Below are positions 25,317 through 35,900 of a stretch of DNA of 64,000 bases, piece after piece (position 1 is the first letter of the stretch; each line of letters opens with the position of its first letter). The notes under the pieces are model-generated. The model was not told the DNA's origin. It ran no database searches and saw only the letters and a program-made list of their open reading frames with translations. The translations under genes were made by a program, and so were the position numbers. Origin of the DNA: Ramazzottius varieornatus (taxonomy: Eukaryota; Tardigrada; Eutardigrada; Parachela; Ramazzottiidae). The DNA lies in NCBI GenBank assembly GCA_001949185.1, contig BDGG01000002.1, positions 4,702,448-4,766,447 of the forward strand. Direction: 5' to 3'.

Positions 25317-25640
25317 TCACCACTCGTCATAGTTTAGTCTGGTTGTAGCGAGAGCTTCCATTAAGTGGAAACTCGGCGGAGGACCCATGGGAAGCCCTGA
25401 TGGAAGACCCAGAGGGAGATCCATCGGACGACCCGCGGTCAGCCCGAGCATTTGGTAGTGATCGTATCCTCCGTTCATTCCACTAAATAGGTTAGGCGGG
25501 AAGTTCATGGTCTGTGTTTTGGCTAACGCGAAAAATTCTGTTTGATCTGTTTCACGGATTTTTGCGATGGAAGTCGCTGCCAGAGTGATACACGTGCCGA
25601 AGCTGTTTGCCATGCCAGGCTTTATAGCATTGAATAGCAT
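25317..25640 (-). CDS. Pro/Leu/Met-rich short reading frame, status uncertain
   Basis: A 107-residue frame whose second half has a short repeat rich in Pro, Leu and Gly (MDLPLGLPSGLPMGPPPSF). It ends at TGA just after NYDEW, where a GTGAAC sequence could instead act as a splice donor into the Gly/His-rich frame about 250 nt downstream on the same strand. If so, the two frames belong to one small gene. I recognise no family. Confidence 0.3.
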   Translation of the reverse strand: MLFNAIKPGMANSFGTCITLAATSIAKIRETDQTEFFALAKTQTMNFPPNLFSGMNGGYDHYQMLGLTAGRPMDLPLGLPSGLPMGPPPSFHLMEALATTRLNYDEW

Positions 25641-26104
25641 GGCACAATCACGCAGAGAGTCGGGTTTGACAGGCTATGGGGTTCTTTTACCAGTGGAGAA
25701 AGCAGCAAGTTTGTTCTGACTAGTATTCAGCATTGCTCTCAGTGAACTGACGCAGCTTTGACTTTTCTTCCCACTCTGTCAAGCAAATTTCTGCCGGATC
25801 CGTTGTTCCGTTTAAATGTTAGATTTTGAGGGCTATCGTTTTGCTCAAAGGAAAAAACATGTGCGGCCACTGCAAGCCGGTAGAATAATTAATACAGTAG
25901 TAAAGTTAATTGCGTGTTACAAACTGTACTCGAATAACACTTAAGACCACGATCCTACACATACTGTCTGATATGGCATACTTCCACCAAACCAATCAGA
26001 CATCTATTCGGACAGGTTATAATGCCCAGCTTCTCCTAAACATAAACTTCTGGTTGGCACGAACCTGTTAAGGAGCTATTAACAGGGCTGTGCCGTGTGA
26101 CGCA

Positions 26105-27978
26105 ATGTTCGCGCGTTTTCACGAACAACTTTTTCTTCCTGTGTGTCTGTTTCCGGAACCAACCTCGATCTTCTTCCCTTTCTGTCAGCTTATGGTAAGA
26201 CTGCTAACTGGGTTTGTCGTGATTGCATACAGTAAGTACACCAGCTTTTTATTTGCAGATTATCCTGAACGTCTTCGCTCTGGACAAGTACATCACCACC
26301 GCATACAGCTGCTGTCTGAAAGTCCATCAGCGCGACTCGTCCCTGCCCTTTCCGTCTTCTTTCAATTCATCCCAGATCTACAACTGCCTTCGCAGTGACA
26401 CAGGTGTGTAGCTGATCCATTTTACGTGTTCGTAGTACATGAACGTATACAGAAATCTTGTCATTTTCACACATGCAAGTGCTGTTACCCACCGATGCTG
26501 CGTAGGACGTCACAAGTCACGTGTGCAACATACGCGACTACAGCACGTGACGTAGACGCCATTCCTGTGTCTGGGAAACATATGCAGGATATGCGCACTA
26601 GTGCATGCACATAGAGCTGCGCATGGGTGGAGCTTTACTTAGCAAGTATTTGCACATATCGGGCAACCAACCAGCACTGGTTACGCAAAAGCGGCGCGTT
26701 TTAAGGAACTTACGCAGCAGCAAGTGTGCCAACCATCCAGACGTTACATGTAACAATTCATTGATATTACTTTCGTCTGTTGTCAACGGACAGCTCAAGG
26801 TCCATTACAAAATTTCACGCAGCTCTAAAGCATGTAGAATGATCGGATGACTTGCAGGAGTTTCAGACTGGATACGACTTCCTCGAAGAATGCGTCAATA
26901 AAATCTCCAAAGATGAACGCTTACCGGACCTGGTTCTCGTGCAGTGGATGATGAACATCAAAAGTCACTTGTCCATCTCGCAGCATCTTTTCTCCGAAGG
27001 ATTTGACCATTATGCTACCCAGACAATGAACCAGGATACGCTTGAGGTATGCTCAGTAACAGACGTGCACACCTGAACCTAAGTAACAGTGTTTTTGTAG
27101 CGGTTTTTTCTCTCGAGCTCGATCAATGCTTGGAGAAAGGCTGAACAATCCTGACAGCGCAAAAACGGCGGCGATAATCCGAACACTTTCGATGACCAGT
27201 ATCGCCACGATTCAGACCCCAAAAGCGCTAACATTGAAGAGCAAGAGGACATCACCTTCGTCAGCTATCTGGACATTCTGAAGGAAAGGCGCAAGCAGAG
27301 AGTAAAGAGCTTCCCGGAGGATGAGTACGAATGGACCGAAGAGCCACTCCACGAAGAAGATTTGGACGAAGTCGATCTTGCTTGCGTCTACCACCATCTA
27401 GGGACTCCGTCCATCCAGAAACAGCTGAACCGTTTCACTTGTGCCGAATGTCGGCCAGCGTACTTTTATACTCGGCAGGCGGATGGTGACATCTCCATCC
27501 CCGTCGGTCTTCTTCGACCTTCCCTGATCACGTACCTCAAAGACAGTGGAAACCTGTTTTACGGTACCGAGGAGTTGTACGAGCATTTCATCGAACTGGA
27601 GTGTATATTTCGACAGTACGTCGACAAAAGTATTCAGTTCAAGAATCCGAGGAAAGAACTACTGAAGATCTTGGAGCTCCCAGCGTACAATGTGGCCGAA
27701 GAAACTTCCTTAGCTTTTAAACTTCTGTTGCGATATACAGATGTACTTGTGACGCGGATTTGTTTTTCAGGAGCGCTTCAGATAGCTATATTCGATTCCG
27801 TCTTCATTGCAAATTTCGTGCTCTGAAGAGGCAGCGCGTGGCAGAGCGTAAGTCCAAAGCTTTTGCCAGCAAGGCAGAAAATGTGCTTGCTCGAAAATCC
27901 AAAAGAGAGAAATCTGGAAAATCTCAGAAAAGTTCATGTTTGAATCGCCAAATTGCAAAGTTTACCATGGGCAAATAA
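26105..27978 (+). pseudogene. P-element/THAP9-type transposase, C-terminal part only
   Basis: This is not named by overall similarity but by two features of P-element/THAP9 transposases in the right order. The first is MNQDTLE (27018-27046) continuing after an intron as RFFS, the counterpart of the family's LNQDPLENFFG motif, followed by RKNGGDNPNTFDDQYRHDS for the usual GG...NDNPTP..F block. The second is the C-terminal domain with FTCAECRPAYF and then LITYLKDSGNLFYGTEELYE and LECIFRQY. A possible first exon starts at ATG 26105, the next exon begins at 26259, and others begin near 26857, 27101 and 27780. The THAP domain and RNase H-like catalytic core are absent upstream. An in-frame TGA at 27152-27154 falls between RFFS and RKNGG unless an alternative acceptor at 27158 is used. 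The tail is basic (KRQRVAERKSK). This could be a decayed transposon or a domesticated fragment. Confidence 0.6.
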
Positions 27979-27979
27979 A
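27974..27979 (+). terminator. Poly(A) signal overlapping the transposase-derived stop codon
   Basis: An AATAAA hexamer contains the TAA stop codon (27976-27978) of the transposase-derived frame. If both are used, the 3' UTR would be only a few tens of nucleotides. Confidence 0.5.
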
Positions 27980-29689
27980 ATCACTCACATTGGTGTAGTC
28001 GAAACTCGAGTTATTTCATCTCGTTATCACTTATCTACGCTGTTCTGTCTCCAATGTTGATCCGGTAATTTCAAATAATAGATGGGGTAAGTCTAAAGTA
28101 AATGGAGTAATGTCTCACTAGGTAAACGTGTTCTGCCTTGTCGGTTCGATGGAGCTTCGCAATCACCACTCACAGGTAAGTCACGCCCCGTGCACGTGGC
28201 TGATCCGCCCTCGACTTGATCCTTTTCATGTTGACCAATGAGGCGATTAGCTCTATTTTTGAAATTTCTGTTTTTACCTCTGTTTGGGCGGAGTTATATT
28301 ATCCAATCCCAGTGGAGAAATCCTACGTCATCCAACTTTCCTCGTGATTTTCCATCAGAATTTTAGTACATTCTGCACGTGTATCACTCTGTCGCTGCTG
28401 AGACTGGGTCTTCTAACCCAAAGACTGGTTGAAGGAGCCTTCTGTACAGGGAACCCCGCAACTTTCGGTTCGCAAGGATTTATTTTAGGGCGCAAGCTTC
28501 GAGCTCGTCCGACGACAAGCACGCCACCTTGATGTAGAAGTTTGCGTTCACCTGGGCAGTTCGAAGAGTGAGGGGAAGTATACCCGTGATGTGGTACAAT
28601 CCACAGTCCGAGGCAGTTCGCCTTACACCAAGCAGGCTTTTCGCACACCGGGTTGAAGCTTGGTTCAGCTTGTCTTTCCTCACTGGAAATGACGTGACCT
28701 GTGGACGCCACCGACTTCACGAAAGTACCATGTCATTGGCGCATGCGCAACTGTCTAAGTAAGACCGCGAAGCATCACAGCGGATGCGGGCACTTTCGCT
28801 AGTCTCGTCTGCGTATGGTGGTTGGAGCTGTTAAGCGTGGCTGCGAGGTATTTGAACTGAGTTCCTTTCTCGACTTCTGTGAACACTGAACAGATACACT
28901 CACGGTTTCCTGTAGGTTTCCCGAGCTAACCTGTGATCGTTCTGTTTGTGTGAAATCATTTGTGCGAATCATTATACGGGTTTCGAGCATGAGGGCACAT
29001 TGGCTGTAAAATTAATACAACACCATCAAAACCTCCGCATCGTTCCGAAGGAGACTTCTTTCAAAAGACAGATGCATCAACTATGTACCAGTTGAGAAAT
29101 TATTAGCCATCGCATTTAGTCCGTTGCTGAATGAGAACCGAGTGATCTTTTGCGGCAGCGTTTTCCGAATGCATTCAACCTCGTCCACCATTGTAACCTC
29201 TGGAATAATACCGTCCGTAGACCAAATTTGGCAGGAACTGCATCGGTGAACTTTTTACACTTCAAAATAATCCCGAAACACAAGACACACTCTGATACAG
29301 TGTATGACAAAACTAACCGCTAAAAATGGGCGTAACATTGCAGCTAGAGCTTATATACAACTCAGCCAATGAGAACTATGTTTTGCTGCATGGCAAATTT
29401 CATTGGCTTTGTATATCTGGCTCCATCCAACACCCATTTTAACGGTTTATTTTATCGTACGCTGTATTCTAGAACTTCCAAAAACCTGGCGCTTTTCAAA
29501 TTTGCGACAGATGATAAGCTTCTGGAAACTGGCCATAAGATTTGGTACAGATATCAATATCCGAGATCGATGTGAAGGGAGTTATGAGATGGATTGCAAA
29601 GCGGAAACAGCGTTTCCGGACCGCCAGCTGGTCGTTGCGGTGCCGACGCAATTGCCCTACTGACTGCCTGCGATTGACTGGACGCAAGC

Positions 29690-30620
29690 CAACAGAAATA
29701 TTTTGCCTTCAAGCAAATTCGGTTTTCCTTCTGGCCACGTGGTCTCCACAGTATTCGCGTTGCACCACGTGCCAGAGTGAAAAAACGTACGCCAATCCAG
29801 GTACGCATGTGCTTGCTTCCACAGAAACGTACGCCGTCGTACAACACTCGTTTGATACGGACCCCGTACATGCAATCGCGGCGAGTACGGCGGCTTTTTA
29901 GCCATTTCTATAATATAGGCAGACTTCGTACACGCACGATGGGTAATTATGGGACAGTAAAAATTATGGGACAGGTCTTTTCGCTACGGCGGCACGGGCA
30001 GGCGATTCTTGCTAGAAGTAAATACCAACAATGAAGGCTGCTTTGCTGTACATACGTGCTGAATAGCTGAAAGCGTGTCCTTCAAGGCTTTGTTGATGTG
30101 CCGTCGCTTGGTCTTGAAGGGTTGGGACATTATGGAAAACCGCTTACAGGAATGACATGGAATAGAGAGCGTCTCTGGAAGAAAGTAAATGAACAGTCCG
30201 CAACCACGAAGTCCAAAAGTCAAACAGCTGATCGTCTGATGTCCACTGTCCATGACAATTTTCTATGGTTAAATTTCACTGCGTTGCGTCATAGGCTCGA
30301 TTTTCATTGCTGGCTCGCATTCAGGATGTAAATTTTCCGTCCTTTCCGCCTGTCCCATACTTACCCATCGTGCGTGTACAGCATCAAGTTTTTGCAGTTC
30401 GATAGCACGTACATAGGCCGCATCTGACCAGCGTTGTACGATGGTGTAACGTTCAAATGTGCAGGCAAGCAAATGCGAGCCTGGATTCGCGTGCAACACT
30501 GAGTACGCGATTGTTCTCCGCTAGCACACGTGCAACAACGCGGACTTGCTGGGGACCACGTGGCCCAAAAAACCTAATTCCTCGAGGCAAAAGAACGTTT
30601 GCTGGCTTATGCCTTATGCC
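29690..30620. repeat. Long diverged inverted repeat, about 275-nt arms
   Basis: The sequence at about 29690-29965 recurs in reverse orientation at about 30325-30620. Shared blocks, read along the left arm, include GGCCACGTGGTC.CC, CGCGTT, AATCCAGG..CGCAT.TGCTTGC, ATCGTACAAC-type sequence, TACACGCACGATGGGTAA and TATGGGACAG. Identity looks like roughly 70 percent by eye. About 360 nt of unrelated sequence separates the arms. Two head-to-head copies of a SINE or MITE, or one old foldback element, would explain it. The minus strand near 30660-30645 has a tRNA box-B-like GGTTCGAGTCT, which weakly favours a tRNA-derived SINE. Confidence 0.55.
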
Positions 30621-31303
30621 CAGTCAGTGCCAGTCAACCGGGAACCAAGACTCGAACCACGGTAGCGCATTTCGACTCGCCTCCAGCTCTGCAGCGTGCT
30701 GATACATCACGTTTTGAACAGCCAGTCAAAATTTAAGCCAGAAAAATCCACCTGTAATAATCGATACGGACGACGTACAATGTAGTCAGACTGTCCGAGA
30801 CTCAGAGTCTCTCTGATGTAGTCATGCCTATAGAGCGCAGAGTATAAAACAATATGACATTTTGGTTGCGGAACCATACTGCTAGCTCGCAGAAACATAC
30901 TGCACGAACGACACGCGGTTACCTCCGAAAACTTTCCTTGCGGTACCATGCTGCAGACCCCGTTTCGTATGCTGTACGGACGGCATACGGCAACAGAATT
31001 TTCACTTCAGCGGCAAATACTCTTCTGAATTCAGATATCCTAGCAAGCAAAAACCATTAAGTTTGTTCTAGTCAAAAAAGATCGTTCATCGCCATACATA
31101 ATCGGCGAAAACTCTACCCCGGTCAGTAAAACAGCGTTTCTAAAGAAGTGCTTGAACCTTGGGATGGTAAAATCTAAAATAGAACCCTGACGCTCGCTCA
31201 CACCACACGAAAACGTACGCCACCTGACCAACTGCAGCTGATTTGGGAGATCGCTCGAGAGAAACAGTCAACAAAACAGGCAATCAGTCTCGAACCTCAT
31301 GCT

Positions 31304-31326
31304 GCCAGGTACGGCACGTACCTGGC
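31304..31326. repeat. Perfect 10-nt-arm palindrome
   Basis: GCCAGGTACG and CGTACCTGGC are exact reverse complements separated by GCA. It is the first of three small perfect palindromes within 240 nt. Confidence 0.7.
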
Positions 31327-31417
31327 GCTGTATCAGAACAGTCGCCCTGTGTTTGCATATGACGTTACAATGTTCTCTGTGCGCGGCGAACTGTGCCAGT
31401 GCGTCGCTCGCAATCTC

Positions 31418-31452
31418 TATGATGTAATGTCGCTTATGTACATTACATCATA
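31418..31452. repeat. Perfect 13-nt-arm palindrome
   Basis: TATGATGTAATGT and ACATTACATCATA are exact reverse complements around a 9-nt loop. The structure is too short for a typical pre-miRNA. It may be the core of a small MITE. Confidence 0.7.
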
Positions 31453-31515
31453 CATGCAGGCACTGATGTGCTGCTGAAGTGCGTATTGCTGGAAGCAAGA
31501 ACGCCGTAAAGTATC

Positions 31516-31534
31516 CTTGACGTTATACGTCAAG
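31516..31534. repeat. CTTGACG-TTATA-CGTCAAG palindrome
   Basis: Exact 7-nt arms containing paired TGACG half sites. Three more TGACGT motifs occur nearby at 31360, 31560 and 31576. TGACGT is the half site of CREB/ATF bZIP proteins, but regulatory use is not shown. Confidence 0.5.
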
Positions 31535-32037
31535 CATAGTGCGGGGCAGATTTTCGGAATGACGTAACCATCCTGTGACGTATCAGGTTGTTAATCTGAC
31601 CGAAAAGTAAGATCACTCAATCAGCCTTCACCGCAGCTTGGGCATGAAAAAGAGACAAAACCACACTTCGGTTGATTGATTGCACCTGTTAGCTCAGTAT
31701 TTGAAAAAGCACTTCTACCGGTATTCGATGCCAAGGTTTTTTATTTACGAGACCTGGCTCCGGTAGATTTATGGCCTACCATTTTAGTTTTTTCGCGTTT
31801 TGGCTTGCCATGCTCCTGCAGACGTGCGCTTTAGCAGCACATCAATGCATACAGGTGTTTCCGTCCTCGAATCTCGATTGATTCTGTCGATTTGATTGAT
31901 CCTTCCATGTTTCTTGACCGCAAGTCGACTAGTCAAGGTGCAGCGCAGTCCGCCGGGAGCTTCTAAAATTTTGACTATGAGCGTCGGGACTGTGAGTAAC
32001 CGGGGACTCTTTGTCGACTCTCCGCGATGCTGGAGTG

Positions 32038-32907
32038 ATGGACGCCGTCAGCTTCGTTTCTGGATGCTTTACAAACCCTGTTCGCAGACAGCTGATCGGA
32101 TGGTGGTCACTCCTCGTCGTTACCTCCGTAACTTGGTGCTACATATCGCCGTTCCTCGGACTCCCTACCACAGTAAAGCGTAAGCTCTTCCATCTTGCCA
32201 TCTCGGCAGTCTACATCAGCGGGATATACTACGACGCCTTCTTTCTCTGCATCGCAGCAGCGGTCGTCTTTCTGGCATTCATTATAGTAGAGGTGCGTAC
32301 TACGTACAGCATTCATCCATCTGTATTCAACGAAGAAATTGTCTTCCAGATTGCCAGGCTTTACGGTCCACCGTTCATATCTGCCATCCTGAACGACGCA
32401 ATCCAAACCTTCTTAGACGAAACAGCAGACGGACGTATCGTCTTTTCTCATTTTTCGTTGCTATTGGGCGTGTCGATGCCTGTTTGGGTGGACTACACTC
32501 TTCGGAACGACGGAAGTCACAGTATTATCAGTTACGCTGGTGTAATCACTATTGGAATTGGGGATAGCTTTGCTGCAATAGTCGGGAAAGCGGTCGGAAG
32601 ACATCGGTGGCCTGGGCAAAGTCGTACGCTTGAAGGAAGTTTCGCGATGCTAGCGTCCCAACTTATAGCATGTGAATGTTTGAGTTATTTAGACTCATCT
32701 GTTTTCACACCAAGTTCCTCCAGTTTCTCTCTGATTTACTTACGGCTTTTATGGCTCGTTCATGCCTGTTGTGTATCTTTGGCTGAAGCCTTCCTCAATA
32801 TGGACAATATATTGATTCCTGTCATTTCAGTGGTTCTTTTGCATCTCCTGTATCCACACACAGCCTTTCCGATTGATTTGTTCAACGTGAAAAATACCAT
32901 TCTATAG
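32038..32907 (+). CDS. DOLK: Dolichol kinase, catalytic C-terminal half
   Basis: This membrane enzyme of the ER uses CTP to phosphorylate dolichol, giving the lipid carrier for N-glycosylation, mannosylation and GPI anchors. In one exon I see TVKRKLFHLAISAVY, then several hydrophobic segments, FLDETADGRIVFSHFSLLLG, and the CTP-binding region SYAGVITIGIGDSFAAIVGK with GRHRWPGQSRTLEGSFAM, all characteristic of DOLK/Sec59. From ATG 32038 the protein is 289 residues, against about 540 for human DOLK. It corresponds to the C-terminal half, with the N-terminal transmembrane helices missing. The same frame has a stop at 31993-31995, and I found no hydrophobic upstream exon. Either upstream exons are hidden or this is a short form like the roughly 300-residue polyprenol kinases of plants and microbes. 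Its 3' end is convergent with, and only about 80 nt from, the stop of the next gene. Confidence 0.85.
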   Translation: MDAVSFVSGCFTNPVRRQLIGWWSLLVVTSVTWCYISPFLGLPTTVKRKLFHLAISAVYISGIYYDAFFLCIAAAVVFLAFIIVEVRTTYSIHPSVFNEEIVFQIARLYGPPFISAILNDAIQTFLDETADGRIVFSHFSLLLGVSMPVWVDYTLRNDGSHSIISYAGVITIGIGDSFAAIVGKAVGRHRWPGQSRTLEGSFAMLASQLIACECLSYLDSSVFTPSSSSFSLIYLRLLWLVHACCVSLAEAFLNMDNILIPVISVVLLHLLYPHTAFPIDLFNVKNTIL

Positions 32908-32946
32908 CGGAGTTTCGAACGTGGTAATTGCGCGAACTGGATTGAG

Positions 32947-32952
32947 TTTATT
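32947..32952 (-). terminator. Poly(A) signal of the secreted Gly/Ser-rich gene
   Basis: TTTATT on the plus strand, AATAAA on the minus, lies 34 nt beyond the stop codon of the minus-strand repetitive-protein gene and 40 nt after the end of dolichol kinase. Confidence 0.65.
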
Positions 32953-32985
32953 TTGTACAAAAAGAGTGTTTTAGTGTGAGAAGCA

Positions 32986-35900
32986 TTATTTTCCGAGAGG
33001 AGAAGGTAACGCGGGAATAGAATTAGAAACACGGGAACTTGATGACCTTAATTGCGGACTGTAGCTTTGGCTTTGGCTATTTAGAAAATTTAGTCCAGGA
33101 CTTCCTTGTAGCCCTTGACCACCGTAACTGGTTTGGCCACTCACGCCGGTGTTCTGGACACCCATTGATCCGGTCTCACTATTGAGAAACGTTGTTCCCG
33201 TCGGTACAGCTCCGTATGATGCTGTACCAATGCCTCCAGTACCGGAAGTGGCGTAGTTCGTTACGGCATTTCCTGGTGTTCCTTGAATTCCTTGCTGCAG
33301 TTGGTTGCCCAAGTTGTTCACCGCCTGACCACCACCGTAAGCGTTATTCGTTCCGCTTAGCCCATTCTGGATCAAGTTACCATTTCCTTGTGTTCCTGAG
33401 TATCCGCTGCCTACAGACAGACCATTCGGGAAACCAGTCATGCCGTTACCCGTTAATCCACCCGTTTGACCCACGTAGTTTCCGCTGCCCAGACTCTGAC
33501 CAGAACCAGCTCCTTGCAACGCTTGACCACCAGAATAAGCGTTATTGCTGCCGCTTCCTACACTTTGACCAGTATTGCCTTGCAAGATTTGGCCCCCGGA
33601 GTAAGCGTTGTTTATGTTGCTGCCTCCCATGTTTTGACCGAACTGGGATCCCTGCAGGGCCTGCCCACCACTGTAGCCGTTGCTGCTACCTTCGGTGACG
33701 CCGCTACCGGTAACACCACCAATGTATCCTCCACTGTTTCCAGATGAGAGACCGTTGTTAGCGATACCACCCGCATAGGCACCGTTGACAGCATTTTGAC
33801 CAGCAGACCCGTAACTTCCAGAAAGTCCACTTCCTTGTCCAGTGTTGCCGTACAGCGTGCTGGTACTTCCTTGGTTTCCATTGTTGAAGTTACTTCCGGT
33901 GCTACCGAGCTGATTAGAGTACCCACTAGTGCTTCCAACGCTATTGACTCCATTGAGACCGGAACTTTGACCGCTATAACCGCTTTGTCCCGATACACCG
34001 GTTCCTTGGTTGACTTGATTGGATGTTCCGTAACTAGTACTTCCGGTTTGCTGAAGGCCTGGAATACTGCTGGCAGAAAGTCCGGTGCCACCGTAGGAAG
34101 ACTGAGAGCCGCTGTTGAAACCGGTATTACTGTTGCCGAGAAATATTCCTCCGGTTGCGGCAGCAGGGCTGGAATACGAGTTGCTTCCGACACCGATACC
34201 TGTAAGGCCCACCTGATTCAGAAGACTTCCAGTGTTACCAGTTGTGGTACCGTAGGAACCAGAGTTGAGACCGGACTGGATTCCATTAAACCCCAGGGTA
34301 CCAAAGGTGTTTCCAAGTTGTGGTTGACTGTAGGAACTTCCACCGATGCCACCCGAGTTCTGACCGGATGAGTACGAGTTGCTGCTGCTGGTGCCGGGAT
34401 TGAAAGAAATGGAGATACCCAGGCTTCCGGTTCCCGAGTTCTGGCCTCCATTGTAAGAAAGACCCGAGCTTCCTGAATTTAGGACACTTTGACCAGAAGT
34501 TAGGCCGACCCCAGGGTACGAGCCCGCTATGGACCCTCTATTGATTCCTGTGGTTCCAGGGGAAAGTCCGAGACCGTTTTGTTGGCTTCCAGTATTACCA
34601 TAGCTGCCGGTTGATCCGACCTGGTTGCCATTCAGAATACCAATTACGTTGTTACCCGTTGATCCACTCTGACTGCCGTAGCTCCCACCACCCGCACTCT
34701 GCCCGGTACCACTTCCTAATAGCGAGGCCTGACCACCAGAGTAAGCGTTGTTATTACTGCTTCCAATGATGGAACCAACATTCGATCCTTGTAGGGCTTG
34801 GCCTCCACTGTATGCAGGGCTACTTCCGGTACCAACGCCAAGACCGATCCCGCTGGTTGCAGTGCCACCATAGGCACCACTGCCGAGACCAATACCGGTG
34901 CCAATGTTGCCAGTTCCTGTACCGCCATAAAACCCGCCATTCACTCCGGTGTTCAAGCCTTGCTGCAGACTGCCACCAGAGGTGCTCCCATAAGACCCGG
35001 AAGTCAGATTCGATCCTCCTTGGCTCAGGCCACCGAGTAAAGATCCGGTTGATCCATAGTTCGTAGACCCAACTCCGCCGGTTTGACCAGTTCCCGAAGA
35101 CCCATAGCTACCAGGCAGGCCAGAACTACCCTGACCGACAGTCCCAACACCATAGCTGCTACCAGTATTCCCCAGACCGGAGTTTCCAATGCTGTTGTAA
35201 TTACTCTGCACACCTCCGTTGAGTCCACCGCTAGGAAGCACCGACGATTGTTGTCCTCCATAAGAACCTCCATTACCGGAGGTCAGGCTTGAACCCTGGT
35301 TGCTTGCATAGCCACCTGTCGCAAGCCCGCCAACTCCGTTGGACAGTCCGGTCGTTTGTTGCCCACCATACGAGCTGGTACCGCCGCCGACTTGATTTCC
35401 CTGTGCAAAATTGTTTAAGCCGGTCCCGCCGAGATTACCATTCTGAACGCCAGAGGGTTGGAAACTTCCTCCGTATGAACTGCCTTGACCAGTCTGCTGT
35501 CCTTGAACACCAGAATAGCTACCACTCAATCCCGTGGTTCCACGGAGCCCGGACAAACCACCCGTGGTGCCGTAGTTCGTTCCGACTTGGCTGTTCTGGC
35601 CACTGCTGGAGTACGAACTGCCCTGGTTCCCAATGCTGTTTCCAGTTCCAGTGAGTGGGAACCCAGTCACCACTCCGGCCTGTGTTCCGCCATAGCTTCC
35701 GGCTCCATTGATCTGTCCTGAGTTCAAACCACCGAGTTGCGAAACGAGTCCGCTTTGACCATAGCTTGACGTACCGGGGGAAGTACCGATGTTTCCCTGT
35801 TGGTTACCTCCGTACGACGAGGTACCCTGACCAATGCTTTGACCATTGTTGAAGTTCGCTGAGCGGTCCACACTGAAGCCGTTGTTTAGCAAACCCTGGT

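Larger units (their letters stand above)
27980..31995. other. Gene-poor 4-kb region with inverted repeats
   Basis: I found no conserved protein here. Open frames on both strands are short and unrelated to families I know. The region holds a long diverged inverted repeat (about 29.69-30.62 kb) and several small perfect palindromes (31.30-31.54 kb), described separately. It looks like intergenic DNA made partly of old non-autonomous repeats. Confidence 0.6.

Noticed and set aside
29542-29901. Protein-like resemblance between a plus-strand frame here and a minus-strand frame at 30269-30499
   Set aside because: The similarity follows from the underlying DNA inverted repeat. The frames contain unaligned stops when extended, and I see no domain.
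33192-35721. Long plus-strand open frames opposite the secreted repetitive protein
   Set aside because: They are shadows of the repetitive GC-periodic codons on the minus strand, where a signal peptide, splice sites and a poly(A) signal support the gene.
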